NCBI GenBank assembly: GCA_033557685.1
Contig: JAWQRN010000652.1
Location: 1-27,493, forward strand
Length of the DNA stretch: 27,493 nt
Reading direction: 5' to 3'
Source of the DNA: Sperchopsis tessellata
Taxonomy: Eukaryota; Arthropoda; Insecta; Coleoptera; Hydrophilidae
Below, piece by piece: positions 1-9,977 of this stretch. Below the pieces are notes generated by a model. It saw only the letters and a list, made by a program, of their open reading frames with translations, was not told where the DNA came from and did no database searches. The first letter of the stretch is position 1. Every line of letters begins with the position of its first letter. The position numbers and the translations under genes are program-made.

Positions 1-381
1 TCTGATATCCCCTTTCTTGAACAGAGGTAGAATGATTGAGGTTTTCCAGTCATCAGGCACCTCACTGTACATCCATGGCAATGTAAACACAGCCCTCAGA
101 AGTCGATTTCCCGTCCATCCCATATTTTACACAATCTCAGGACGTATTCCATCAGGACCAGTTGCCTTTCCAAAGTTTAATTTTCTTACTGCTGTGAAAA
201 ACTCCTCCTTCATTATTACATCCCCATCACCATCCAGTTCATCTGCATATTCATCATATTCCATATCTTCTAGCAATTCCGAGAAATATTCCCTCCATCT
301 CTCAATTACTGGTCTATTTTCGGTTAGAGGGGCCATGGTTTTTGTTTTCATATACTTTCCCTGTATTACTAACCGTTTCAC
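1..381 (-). pseudogene. LINE reverse transcriptase, N-terminal part (broken, runs off window)
   Basis: The minus strand encodes the fingers region of a non-LTR reverse transcriptase. A helix with key residues WREYFSELLE precedes the motif KATGPDGIRPEIV, and beyond it come PDDWK and LPLFKKGD, the conserved start of RT motifs 1-2. A TAA at 129-127 interrupts the frame directly after PEIV where the family has a sense codon, so the reading frame is a pseudogene. The palm with the catalytic Asp residues would lie to the left of position 1. The RT would have copied the LINE RNA at a nicked target. No functional product is expected. Confidence 0.88.
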
Positions 382-641
382 TTTGGTTCTTTGCCCTTCT
401 CAAGGAATCTATCCAGACTAACTTTTTTTTCTTGATTTCTTCCTATATTTCCTTTTTCCACCATGATGTCCACATTTTACCTTGTACTGCCCTTCTTGCT
501 CCACATGCCTCCTTTCCCTTAATATTACATACTTGAAGTTGTACCAAGCCTCCTCAAGGTCTTGTGTATATATTCGTTCTCTAAGATTATCTGTATATTA
601 CACAATCAGCTGTTGATAAATTATTCCAACTTGGTAATTAT

Positions 642-1375
642 TCAGTCCATATGATCTAATATTTTCCTTTCTCTTTGCTTCCGTGCTATGTTTTTTAACT
701 GTACAGTTATCCCCCCTCTATCTTTCACACTCATCATCAGCAGATAGTGATCACTACCAATCTCAGCCCCCCTTTTTACTCTTACATCCATTATTTTCTT
801 CTTGATTTTATCTTTTCCTAGCATATAATCAATAACTGGCATTTTCCCTCTTCCCGGTGCTTCCCTAGTATACATGTGTATTTTTATTTTGTAGCACGTA
901 TTTGCTATAAATAAAGCATCCATACAGAAATCTATCTGCCTTCGGCCGTTGCAATTCCTTGCCATCTCTCCATAATTTCCAATTACTCTTTCGATGTGTT
1001 TGTCGTTGCCCACTGTTGCATTAAAATTTGCCATCAGATATATATCTCCCCTGCATACATCTACCAAAGCCTGTAACTCAACCCAAAATCCATCCTTTTC
1101 CTCTGCCGATTCATTTTCATTGGGGCCATACACTACTACGATAGATGTAATTTTACAATCCTTCATTTTGAACTCTACAGACATAAGTCTCTCTGAACTA
1201 GTTTCATATTTTCCATGGAAATCACAAATCCCACCATGGTTGGTCCTTGTCCATGACTCAAAGTTCACCCCCGAATAAATAAGTATTTGATCTCGTCCCA
1301 ACTCTATACATCCTTGACCCTTTTTTTTGTCTCCGTCAATGCTAACATCAATTTATACTTGTCGAACTCCATTAC
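642..1375 (-). pseudogene. LINE APE-type endonuclease domain (frameshifted)
   Basis: The 219-codon frame 1301-642 matches exonuclease/endonuclease/phosphatase enzymes of RTE-like LINEs, often annotated as craniofacial-development-protein-2-like. Visible landmarks are the VVYGPNE block, a DIYLMANFNATVGNDK block (normally GDFNA.VG, here with Gly-Asp replaced), a RQIDFC helix, IDYMLGKD, and a terminal GSDHYLL, the conserved SDH catalytic motif. The N-terminal LTETKKKGQG segment is upstream in another frame. The shift falls at the T8 run 1321-1328, a likely slippage indel. The enzyme would nick target DNA for priming. The replaced active-site residues and the frameshift make activity very unlikely. 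Confidence 0.88.
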
Positions 1376-1509
1376 CAGTTCTTCTTCCTTCTGCCAAATC
1401 GTTGATCACCTTCTTAGTCCTATTTATTGCTTTAGTTTTTTGAGGCTTGCGTCCTTCGCTCCTCTGCTACTACCCCATCCTCCTCATTATTATTAACTTT
1501 CTGTATCCC

Positions 1510-1744
1510 ACTTGAGTACTTTTGCCCTCATGTTTTTGCTCCCCGGCTATTTTTCTGATCTTTACTTGAATCTCTCTTTCTTTGTGCGTCGCGAAACAAT
1601 GTATACTTTTCCCCCTCTCAATTTATTTATATTTCTCAATATCTGCTGTTTTTTCTCCCATGTTTTCAGCCTTACATTGTTATTTTCTATATATTCTAAT
1701 GAAAAAATCCTCATAAAAATTAATATACCTCTTATTTTCCCCAA
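1510..1744 (-). pseudogene. LINE ORF1 C-terminal RNA-binding domain fragment
   Basis: The minus-strand frame 1744-1562 contains the pattern VRLKTWEKKQQILRN followed by KLRGGKVYI and TKKER. This is typical of the C-terminal domain of L1-type ORF1 nucleic-acid chaperones, where a strand-helix-strand unit ends in a YI..DLTK.ER-like motif. Only the C-terminal end is present. The upstream coiled coil and most of the RRM are missing because the element ends at about 1744. The opposite strand of this block forms the first part of a misleading plus-strand frame that runs on into the env remnant. Confidence 0.75.
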
Positions 1745-2518
1745 AATGAATCAGTTATACCAAATCGAATATGTAACCATTAAAGACATTACTATTGGTG
1801 CCGAATATAATAGTGTTATAAAAGATATCAGTGAAGTGACATGCTCTAAGACAGTAACACCCATTGAAGATAAATGGATCTTCACTAAAGATGATAATCA
1901 TAAAGATAACCTGTGCATTAACAATATTTTTTCAGGATCAAATCAAAACTGTTCTTTAATCCAATATTTATACCATGCTAATTATGTAAAATATGTCAAA
2001 AATATAAATGTATTTATTTTAATTATATTCGACAATACTTCATTTGATTACACATGTGAATTTAACGATAGACAAATCATAAATTTCAATCATCTTATAA
2101 AATTGCCTAATGACTGTTCTTTTACAATATTTAATGAAAAATATGAAAATCATTTAGACATTAAACCAATTATGTTTATGTTACCTAACGTTAACACATT
2201 TACTAAAGATAAATATTTCCAAGTAATACCACAACTAAATTATTTTGATATAGAAAAATTACATCAATTCCCCACCATTTTTATTATGGTACAATAATGT
2301 TGATTATTGTTATCGACATTATTTTAAATATTTTAATTTATAAGTATAATTTTTATAAAATCAGTTTTCTTCTCTTCTATAAGAAAACTTCTTTGTTAAG
2401 GGATGGAGGAGTTATATATTCAAATGATGCAATGCTGCATCAGAAGTATAAAAGAAACACATACTCAGAACACAGAACAGTTGCTCTGACTATCTGTTTC
2501 ATTGTATCATATAGATAG
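1745..2518 (+). pseudogene. errantivirus-type (gypsy) env remnant, C-terminal part
   Basis: From about 1745 the plus strand encodes an ectodomain segment rich in Asn and Cys, with a Cys-containing N-glycosylation-like stretch and a leucine-rich end. This resembles the C-terminal half of the F-type envelope glycoprotein of insect gypsy-group endogenous retroviruses. A stop at 2295-2297 overlaps an ATG at 2297 in another frame. That second frame starts with a strong hydrophobic segment (about 2297-2345) that would be the membrane anchor, then a short basic tail running into the polypurine tract. The N-terminal half, signal peptide and furin site are absent because LINE sequence replaces them at about 1744. 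The assignment rests on layout (ectodomain, anchor, purine tract, LTR) and composition. The remnant is non-functional. Confidence 0.65.
2398..2409 (+). promoter_or_regulatory. polypurine tract of the endogenous retrovirus
   Basis: The purine-rich run AAGGGATGGAGG lies directly before AGTTATATAT, the expected arrangement of plus-strand primer and LTR start in gypsy-group elements, whose LTRs commonly begin AGTTA. It follows the env tail without a gap. Confidence 0.6.
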
Positions 2519-2577
2519 TAATAGTTTTCGGCTTAAGTTCAATAATAGAACCCACTAAAGCTTATTGTAACATTATT
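2410..2577 (+). repeat. probable 3' LTR of errantivirus-like element
   Basis: This segment starts with AGTTA after a polypurine tract. It carries a TATA-like box (GTATAAAAG near 2447) and then a GC-richer initiator-like stretch. An AATAATAGAA segment follows before a TTGTAACATTATT end. The right border is approximate, because no second LTR copy is in the window to align and no target duplication can be checked. At about 170 bp it is short for the family and may be truncated or decayed. Confidence 0.5.
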
Positions 2578-4179
2578 AGTGGAGCCAATATTTTTATAAT
2601 CCTAAAATATAAGAAGTTGTATAAAACATCTATAACCTCGACACCCACCAAGGGTATATGAGGAAAAAGATTAAGAAAGAAGAACGATAAAACATCTATG
2701 TTTAAAAATGTTGTTAAATAATATTATTTAAACAACTCCACTACTTGGGTATGAGGCATTCTTCATCACTTCATCATACACTTATACCTACTATTTGAAG
2801 GTGATTTACAATTGGAATCATTCAAAGAATAATTAAAAACTCCCTTATGAATGTGTCTATGGGGTTACCAAATATGTTGGGAAGTTGATTTATATATTGA
2901 TTGGTTTGAGAAACAAAATGAGGAAAATGTAATATCTTAAGATAACATAAACTTTACTTGACAATATAAAAAAAAATGTCAATTTGCTTACACATTATTT
3001 TTCAAACACATGGTTTTGGAAGGTATATATTAAGTTGATCGATACAAAAAATAAATTTTTTTAATTTATTTATAAAAAACACTAGTTTGAAAAAAGTACA
3101 AATTTATTGATACACATTTTTATAAAGAAATAACATCTGACCACATATTGTTTTCTTCAGTTACAATAAGTACATGTATATGCAATTCTTACACGCTAAG
3201 CTAAAATACAAAGTCAAGTTTAAAAGTATAAAAAAATAGCAACAGAAAAAGCTGTGAAATAAAAGTCGACATCTAGATAAAATATAAGTTTTCATTGGCT
3301 CCATATACAAAGTAGGGTACATCGGTATGCTTTCTTTGTCGAAATAGCTACATAAGAAAATGACTAGCCCCATACATTCTACGACACAAACCAATAAAAT
3401 AAGTTTAAATTAAAAAAACATTGCACTGGCAAAATGGAAGAAATAATACCAAAAATGACTAGTCTTTATTCTTTCTGTCAAGTTTTAGAAGTTTAGTGAT
3501 AATATTAATAAATATGTATCCCTTATATTAAGTTATTATAAAATGGTGAAACACTAGGTAAAATATAATTTACTCTTAAAATAAATTTGAAAATAGGCTC
3601 TTTTGAGTTTTTTAAAAATTAAACTACTAATTAAATATATGATTTGCAATGATGCATATCTTATGAATATATGTATAGCTTGAAATGAAAAATACAGAAA
3701 ATATATGATCTTTTGCATACATATGTACAGACTTATAAAAATATAGAATTTGTTTTAAATATTTAGGCCATACATTACTTACATACCATTTTTTATTTAA
3801 TAAAATAATAAATTATTAATTTACATTACTTATGACAAATTTAATCTTCTAAAACTTGACAAAATTGATAGATTTAACAAAAAGTAAGACAAATTTAAAA
3901 ATAAGATGTAGTTATAATATAACCGAAGATGTACTTGATAATAATTGCACGGGAATAAGAATCCTAAGGTTTTTATGACTTAATAAAAAACCGCACACTC
4001 ACTTCAATCATCAAATGCATTAACCATAATTATTTACACAAATAAATAATTAAATTAAAACCAAATAATTACAGGGGAATATTATTTTCAGTTTTCCATT
4101 TTATTTATGGAAGCAATAGCCCATTATCACATTTCATTGTAATGAAAGACAGTGATTGATGTACACTAAATATAAAAAA
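2578..4179. other. AT-rich non-coding stretch, nothing recognised
   Basis: Homopolymeric A/T runs and scattered stops fill all frames. The longest frame (3394-3161, minus) has a hydrophobic, low-complexity translation without family resemblance. I see no RNA gene, no splice-flanked exon and no transposon motif. The stretch could be downstream flank or 3' UTR of the minus-strand Marf1 gene. Confidence 0.6.
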
Positions 4180-4195
4180 ATACAAACAAATGTAA
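4180..4195. repeat. left target-site duplication (16 bp)
   Basis: ATACAAACAAATGTAA is repeated exactly at 4503-4518. The two copies bracket the palindromic element, as a target-site duplication would. Confidence 0.8.
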
Positions 4196-4502
4196 TTCAG
4201 TGCGTTGACTTCCACGCTCAGAGTAAATACCATCAGGTTTTCTGGGAGATAACTGTATATTGGCTTTTGTTTTTGCCAAAGTTTCGCCCACCGTTGCAGG
4301 GGACATTATCAAGACATGTAGCTCTTAAAAATGCTAATTATAAATTGCCATGTAGCTCTGAAAAGTGCACTTTTCAGAGCTACAGGGCAATCTATAATTA
4401 GCACTTTTATGAGCTACAAGTCTTGATAATGTCTCCTGAAAGTGGACGAAACGTCGGCAAAAACAAAAGCCAACACACGGTTATCTGCCGGAAAACCTGA
4501 AG
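4196..4502. mobile_element. palindromic foldback element with 16-bp target duplication
   Basis: The interior 4233-4500 is one long imperfect palindrome. Its two halves of about 134 bp match closely. Both ends read TCAGGTTTTC on their own strand, both arms include GGCTTTTGTTTTTGCC, and the central 34 bp (4351-4384) are perfectly self-complementary with no loop. A 37-bp unpaired segment (4196-4232) lies on the left side only. Each arm carries a CGAAAC motif next to a short CTG-rich segment. There is no coding capacity. The long duplication suggests insertion by target-primed reverse transcription or a staggered integrase rather than a TA- or 8-bp-type cut-and-paste event. Confidence 0.85.
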
Positions 4503-4518
4503 ATACAAACAAATGTAA
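4503..4518. repeat. right target-site duplication (16 bp)
   Basis: Exact copy of 4180-4195 on the other side of the palindromic element. Confidence 0.8.
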
Positions 4519-6974
4519 GTAAAATCAAAGTAAATAAATCTCATTACGCGCTACTAACATTGGAAATGGCAATAAAAAATAACGTAATTAAAATATTTTG
4601 CCTAAAAACCAATGTCCTAAATCTTCAATTTCACCCACATATATCCTGGTGTATAATTGGCTTAAAATATTTCAGAATGAAAATAAATAATATAATGAAC
4701 TTCCACAATCTATTCCTTAGGAAAAAATAAATAACAATTAAAACAACCTGAGATGATAACTACATCAAAAATATTGCAGAGAATATATACACCTAAAGTT
4801 TTAGGATAAAATGGACGCAAGTAAATAAATACCAAGTTTTCATAATCCAACGTCATGATATGAATAATTATACAGATATATTCAAATCTTTTAAATAGAA
4901 ATTAAGGTATCATTATCTCTATAATAAATAAATAAATAATAAATAGAATTTAACTTATCGTAGATCTAAGTAAGTGGAAAAATTATCAATAATGCACAAA
5001 AATACCTATTACAACTGTAGGGTTACATGTAACCAACAATGGTTTTAGTATGTGAAGAGACAATGAAAGATAGACTTGTATGGCAAAAATTGATTTATTA
5101 CTATTGTCGCTCAAGATGTCATTGAACCAGACATATTTCAGATAGTGGCAAAATTTAGTAAACTCTATGTATTTGCCATTTGAAATGATGTACAGTTACA
5201 TGTTCAGCAGTGACTTTGAGAAGCTTTAGAATATGTTTTGATAAGTCAAATATCATTCTGTCAAAATTGACAATGCTTTTCAAGTTTTGATAAAATTAGA
5301 GATGAAGGATACAAAAGACCAGTGCATTCAAATGATACATACCCTGTAAAATAAATTCTTTCTACAGAGGAAGTAGCTTAATTAGTTAAAATGAGAAGAT
5401 GCTGTCCTATAAGATATACTTATTCAAAGAATAAATTACATCTACACTACATTATCAACCTGTATTTAATTTAGCAAAAAACCGACGAAAAGTTACAATT
5501 TGAGATGTTTTAAATTCATCAAGAAACGTTGTATCATTTCAAATCTGATTGCCAACAATGGACCATGTACATGTTGACAGTTAATTTTATCATCATTATG
5601 AGTCCGACCATTGAGCCCTTCATTTTGACTATATTTATATATATACAAGTAAAACTTGACATTTGCAGTAGATTAATACTGATACAAGCTTAAGTAATGG
5701 GCTTTTGTTCATAACATACCTGTGCATGAACTTTAACAGATTTTTGCATGTATGTGCTCTCTCCTATATATAATCTATTTAAGAGAACTACAAAGTGACG
5801 TTACATATTCTAAGAGAAAGAAAAGGAAAATAAAATGTTTGATCTTATTACGCCTTCAGCTGCCATGGTTCATTGTTCTTAACCTATCAAACATTAGTAT
5901 AGTTTGTTTTATAGATATTTTAGAACAGCCTGCTAATTCAGAACTGAGAATTCATTATTAAGAAAATATTGTGTCTTGATTATAATCTTATGCTAGAGAT
6001 GATCAAGAGAGTGTAATAACTGACACATACCTTGTTGTCCAATAAATGGATGTTTAAACTTATGTGGAAATGTCTACATAAGAAAAAATCATATATTACC
6101 TAATATACATGGGCTTATAACCAGCTCTTTTAGTAAATATCGGTGGTTATGACCCAATGACCAAACTGTAGTATCAAAAACAAGTTTTGGTCATCGATAC
6201 GACTCATGTCTTTTTATCGTTAATATCTTCATGAAGAAAACCTTATTAATATAAATGAGTATGAATAACTTAGATGAAAATGTGTCAATGCCACAATAAA
6301 TTAAGTGAAAGATGAGTGTATTTTTATATACATTTATCGAGTTCATGTCTGTGCTGAACGCATACTTCCTTTTCCTTACCTTAAGACACCTAGCATTTAC
6401 TATCCTTAAAAAATATCTTCATATAAAAATTTTGACCATAAAAAGGTCAGTCATAAACAAGCAATTGTATACCCAAAATATAACAAGGTAATTGAATGAT
6501 AATAATTTTGGTGTATTTTTGAAAATTTGGGACCTGACTTCCCTAACTTTCATTTATCAAAAAGATATGCCCTACTTTACAAATTCTTAAAGATACTTAT
6601 TACTTAATACAATTTTTCTAATTGGAAATATGTTTATTAGTACCCTGAGTGATACATATCCTAATTAGAATTTTATGATAAAAAACTTAGTAACTAGTTT
6701 CATTTTGAAATAGTAGTACCTACATGCACTATGAGGTAAAAAGTAGCTCTTCATTTGTCATAAACAGTTGCTCGTCTCTTTTTTACATCTATGAAGCAAA
6801 ACAAGAACTAGCCAAATGTAGATGAGTTTATAACCTTTTCTTTTCCCTCCATGTCGAGAGGATAAAAGTGGTACATGAAGTGTCATCAGTCAATAACCTT
6901 TTCTTTAAATATTTCAGGTTATGATTCAAACAAAAGAACTTTGACTTGTTTGTAAAAAACATGATATAAAAATA
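4519..6974. other. AT-rich non-coding stretch, nothing recognised
   Basis: Short A/T simple-sequence runs occur, for example the AATA repeats near 4921-4945. The longest open frame (5752-5961, plus) has no recognisable motif. No splice-flanked exon, RNA gene or transposon end was seen. Confidence 0.6.
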
Positions 6975-7200
6975 GCTCTACAGTACTATAAGAAAAAGTC
7001 CTTTAAATGATGTAATTAGCTAATATACTAAATGATTTTACTATATCAGATATGCTTTCGATTTGGCTGAATGCAACTCAAGCGAGAAACAGCAATTTAA
7101 CAATTGTTGCCATTTACGAAACTACGACGTAGACCTTGCTGGACCATTTATGTGGTATAAGGCCCACATCTTGTAGGAAGAATTATCTAAATATTTAAAA
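6975..7200. repeat. diverged local duplication, copy A
   Basis: Ordered blocks recur about 360 bp downstream: GTAATTAGCTAATATACTA, CATCAG/TATCAGATATGC, CTGGACCATTTATGTGGTA and GCCCACATCTTGTAG. The copies differ by many substitutions and small indels, so the duplication is old. There are no terminal repeats, hence a segmental duplication rather than a named element. Confidence 0.6.
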
Positions 7201-7334
7201 GTATGATACAATTAGACATTAGCTAAAGAAACTAGGTGTTCCCATTTAAATTTTTCTTTGCAAAAAAAAAAAATATAGAACAGTAGTATTGGAAGAAAAT
7301 ATAAAATATAGAAAATAGAAACATAATATAAAAA

Positions 7335-7560
7335 ACCTATATCTACAGTATTGAAAGAAAAATGTAAACAAAGTAATTAGATAATATATTAACATTCTAG
7401 TAACTTTAGCTACATCAGATGTGCATCTGAGATGACTGGAGAGTTACGCGAATGATAAACAATTAAGTTAATTTTTGCCGCACTATGACAAGTTTTACTG
7501 GAATGTTTATATGGTAAAATGCCCATATCTTGTAGTAAATTTCTTTTATTTACAATAAGA
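7335..7560. repeat. diverged local duplication, copy B
   Basis: This copy holds the matching blocks GTAATTAGATAATATATTA, TACATCAGATGTGC, CTGGAATGTTTATATGGTA and GCCCATATCTTGTAG, in the same order and spacing as copy A. Confidence 0.6.
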
Positions 7561-9210
7561 GAAGATTCTCACAGTCAGAAGATGATGGGAAACAATTAGA
7601 AAGTTAATTCAATCCCCCTATGATGACATTTAATAACAATATAAAACACTAAAAGCTTAAATAAAGAGAAAATGATTTAATAGCAAGATTGTTATAAACA
7701 CCTACAATGAAATATATTTTCCGGTTTTGGGTATAATCTGACCCAAGAAATAAAATACAACTCTTTGAATGAATGAGCAACAACAGATATTTAAAAGGGA
7801 ATAATTCTCAAAAAAGACCCTAGCAATACAAATAAAATAACGATCAAATCTCATAGAAAGAAAGTTAAAATAATGGAGATTTTCAAGAAAACTGGAATAT
7901 TCACAATTAATCTAGTCATTGAATTTTTTTCTTATCTTAAGTGATAGTACAATTTTCAAGTACTTTACAATATTCCAATTCAGACTTTTGTAATGGTAAG
8001 TTCTTTCACACACACTGGTAGCAATTGGTTTGATCAGGTTATTTGTGAATACTTCTGTTTATTTTTTTCTTTAAGGTCAGTATTCTCTTGATTTTGATCA
8101 GTTTGAAATAAGGAATAAAATTAAATTGAATCTACCTGAAACCATCTGATGATACATTGAAATGATACTGATAGATAAACAATATCGTTTCTAGTTGATA
8201 GTAAAAATGGAACAAACACTAGATTTGCAGCCCGATTGTGGTTTGATAAGCTGTGAATTATATTGAGATTATACCTTGAGTTCCTAACGGTGACAAATAA
8301 AATAACTTAAGTATAAAAAAAGTACGATTCTTTCAAACAAAATAATGTAACTTCTGCCGCTTATCTACAAACATCTTTCAAATCTCATACTAGTTCTATA
8401 TGTGTATTTCGGACAAAGAAAGCATATAACAATTAATACAATTTTAGTATTGTTTATTTTGCAAATCACAAAATCATTGATATGTACCCGATAACAAATT
8501 TAAAAAAATCTGTAACATCAACGTACAAAAAAATATATACCCACTGCATAAAACCAACCATCAATAAATTTTTAATTGGTATTAAAAATATGGGTTATTC
8601 TCTTTCACAATGTTACACTCATCACAGTTTTTCATCTTAATATTATCATTTACATCTTACACTAAAATAAATTACAAAGATCTGGCATTTTTTCCTGCCT
8701 AATATCACTCATAAAAAACCAGTATCACGTATCGTTTTTCTTCCTTTAAAAATATAATTTTCGAATAATGACTCGATCAATTAGACGAAAATCGTGGATC
8801 AAATGCCATATCTTTGCTTACACAAAAAAATAAGGAACAATTTTACAACAATGACATACTGGGAATGTTGTTAAAAACAACAATTATTATTAAAATACCA
8901 TTGTTTGCACTATTCTTTGAACCGTGTTGCAGCATATGTATTTTGTCTTGTCAAAATATAATACTGAACATGCATGGTCAGTGATAGAGAAAGCTTGCAA
9001 ACAGGTAAATTTACTTATTTGCGATTGTATTAGGAACATGTAAAATAAAAGATACTTTTCACAAAAAAATAATGCCGCAAATGATGTTGACATATACAAA
9101 AAACATAAACAACACATTTAAAATCATAAAAAGTAACGTAAACAGAGTAGAATTAATAAAAGTTGATTTGTACTTATCTAGGGGATTTGTTTCAAATGCT
9201 GATGCCTCTT
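7561..9210. other. AT-rich non-coding stretch, nothing recognised
   Basis: There is no exon-like or transposon-like segment. Small frames on the minus strand (8890-9117) translate to Cys/Phe-rich low-complexity sequence without family resemblance. The stretch may be the 3' UTR or downstream flank of Marf1 if the terminal exon proposed at 9260 is right. Confidence 0.5.
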
Positions 9211-9260
9211 TTATACTGCCAAGTATCCTTTGTTGCAAACTTGTAGTTTCCCTTTTGCAC
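9211..9260 (-). CDS. Marf1: candidate terminal coding exon of Marf1
   Basis: The minus strand has a good acceptor, a T-rich tract ending TTTTTAG before 9260. Entering in phase 1, as the 10413 exon end demands, gives 16 codons with several Lys residues and then TAA at 9213-9211. Another frame through the same block stays open much longer (to about 9150) and looks somewhat more protein-like, so either the donor or the frame may be different. The tail of MARF1 proteins is poorly conserved, so sequence resemblance cannot decide. This is an inference from splice signals and phase only. Confidence 0.3.
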
Positions 9261-9882
9261 CTAAAAATGACAAAAACAATAATAAATTTTCCTAATATAA
9301 TACACAAACAAACTCCTATACATTGACACTTATCTTCATTTGGAACGAATTTCAAAAATTCATTCAAATATTGAAACAAAATTGGATTTTAAAAAAAATG
9401 TTATAATTTAAAAATTTTATTTTTAAAAAACTCTGATCGATTACTTTTGACATTAAAAATGCATTTCAAGTAAATGTAACTCAAACTTAGATCGATCTTT
9501 ATTAAATATCGATTTTCAAAATTTCTCTAAAGATAAATCCTCACATGACATTAAGATTAATTGTTGCATGAAAATTGATCTTTTGACCTATCCATAAGAT
9601 GTAGTCTCACTGAAAGAAAGAATAATCCAAATTTTGAGGGGCTAGTATGGAATCTGCGATCATTTAAGATAGGTTTGGGCAGATATGTTTTTGACCTTGA
9701 ATTGGTAGAGGTAAAAACTGCTGGATATAATAAAACATAACAATGGGAATTGACCAGATACCAAATGAAGTTTGAAAACTGGTAATTGGCAACGGGAGAT
9801 AAGCCAAATAGGCCACATATTATTTTCAGGTCTTGCCTATTCCTTTATTTATTCTGTTAATTTTAACATTTTATTTGTTTAG
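9261..9882. other. non-coding stretch, probable Marf1 intron
   Basis: AT-rich sequence, including palindrome-poor A/T runs at 9385-9425. No gene, RNA or element was recognised. Confidence 0.5.
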
Positions 9883-9977
9883 TGCTATGGCACCACACTT
9901 AATATATGCACCAGCAAGTGAAAAACCAAATGCCCTATATAAGCGAGATCTGGAACCTAACCCTGTGTATAGACGAG
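9883..9977 (+). other. orphan exon-like block on the plus strand
   Basis: A long pyrimidine-rich tract ends in TTTGTTTAG at 9882, and a consensus donor (CGAG then GTATGT) follows 9977. The 95 bp between are open and begin close to an ATG (9887). The coded peptide is rich in Pro, Ala, Tyr and Arg (key residues LIYAPASEKP and LEPNPVYRR), less AT-driven than the surroundings. It runs opposite to Marf1 inside its probable last intron. I do not recognise a family and see no partner exon, so it may be an exon of a nested gene, a transposon fragment or chance. Confidence 0.35.

Larger units (their letters stand above)
1..1744 (-). mobile_element. 5'-truncated, decayed non-LTR retrotransposon (RTE-like LINE)
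   Basis: Three LINE modules lie in the correct order on the minus strand. From right to left they are an L1-type ORF1 C-terminal domain (about 1744-1510), an APE-type endonuclease (about 1375-642) and the first part of a reverse transcriptase (381 to the left edge). The RT reads on past the window edge, so the 3' end lies outside. At about 1744 LINE sequence stops and plus-strand retroviral env sequence begins, so the element is 5'-truncated, as is usual after incomplete target-primed reverse transcription. Stops and frameshifts in every module show it is dead. The clade call rests on the RTE-like character of the endonuclease and RT motifs and is an inference. Confidence 0.88.

Noticed and set aside
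1512..2297. Single 261-residue plus-strand protein
   Set aside because: The first ~78 codons are antisense LINE ORF1, so the frame is a junction artefact.
9072..9379. Overlapping plus- and minus-strand frames as small membrane proteins
   Set aside because: Hydrophobic AT-driven translations. Only a short minus-strand part has splice support.
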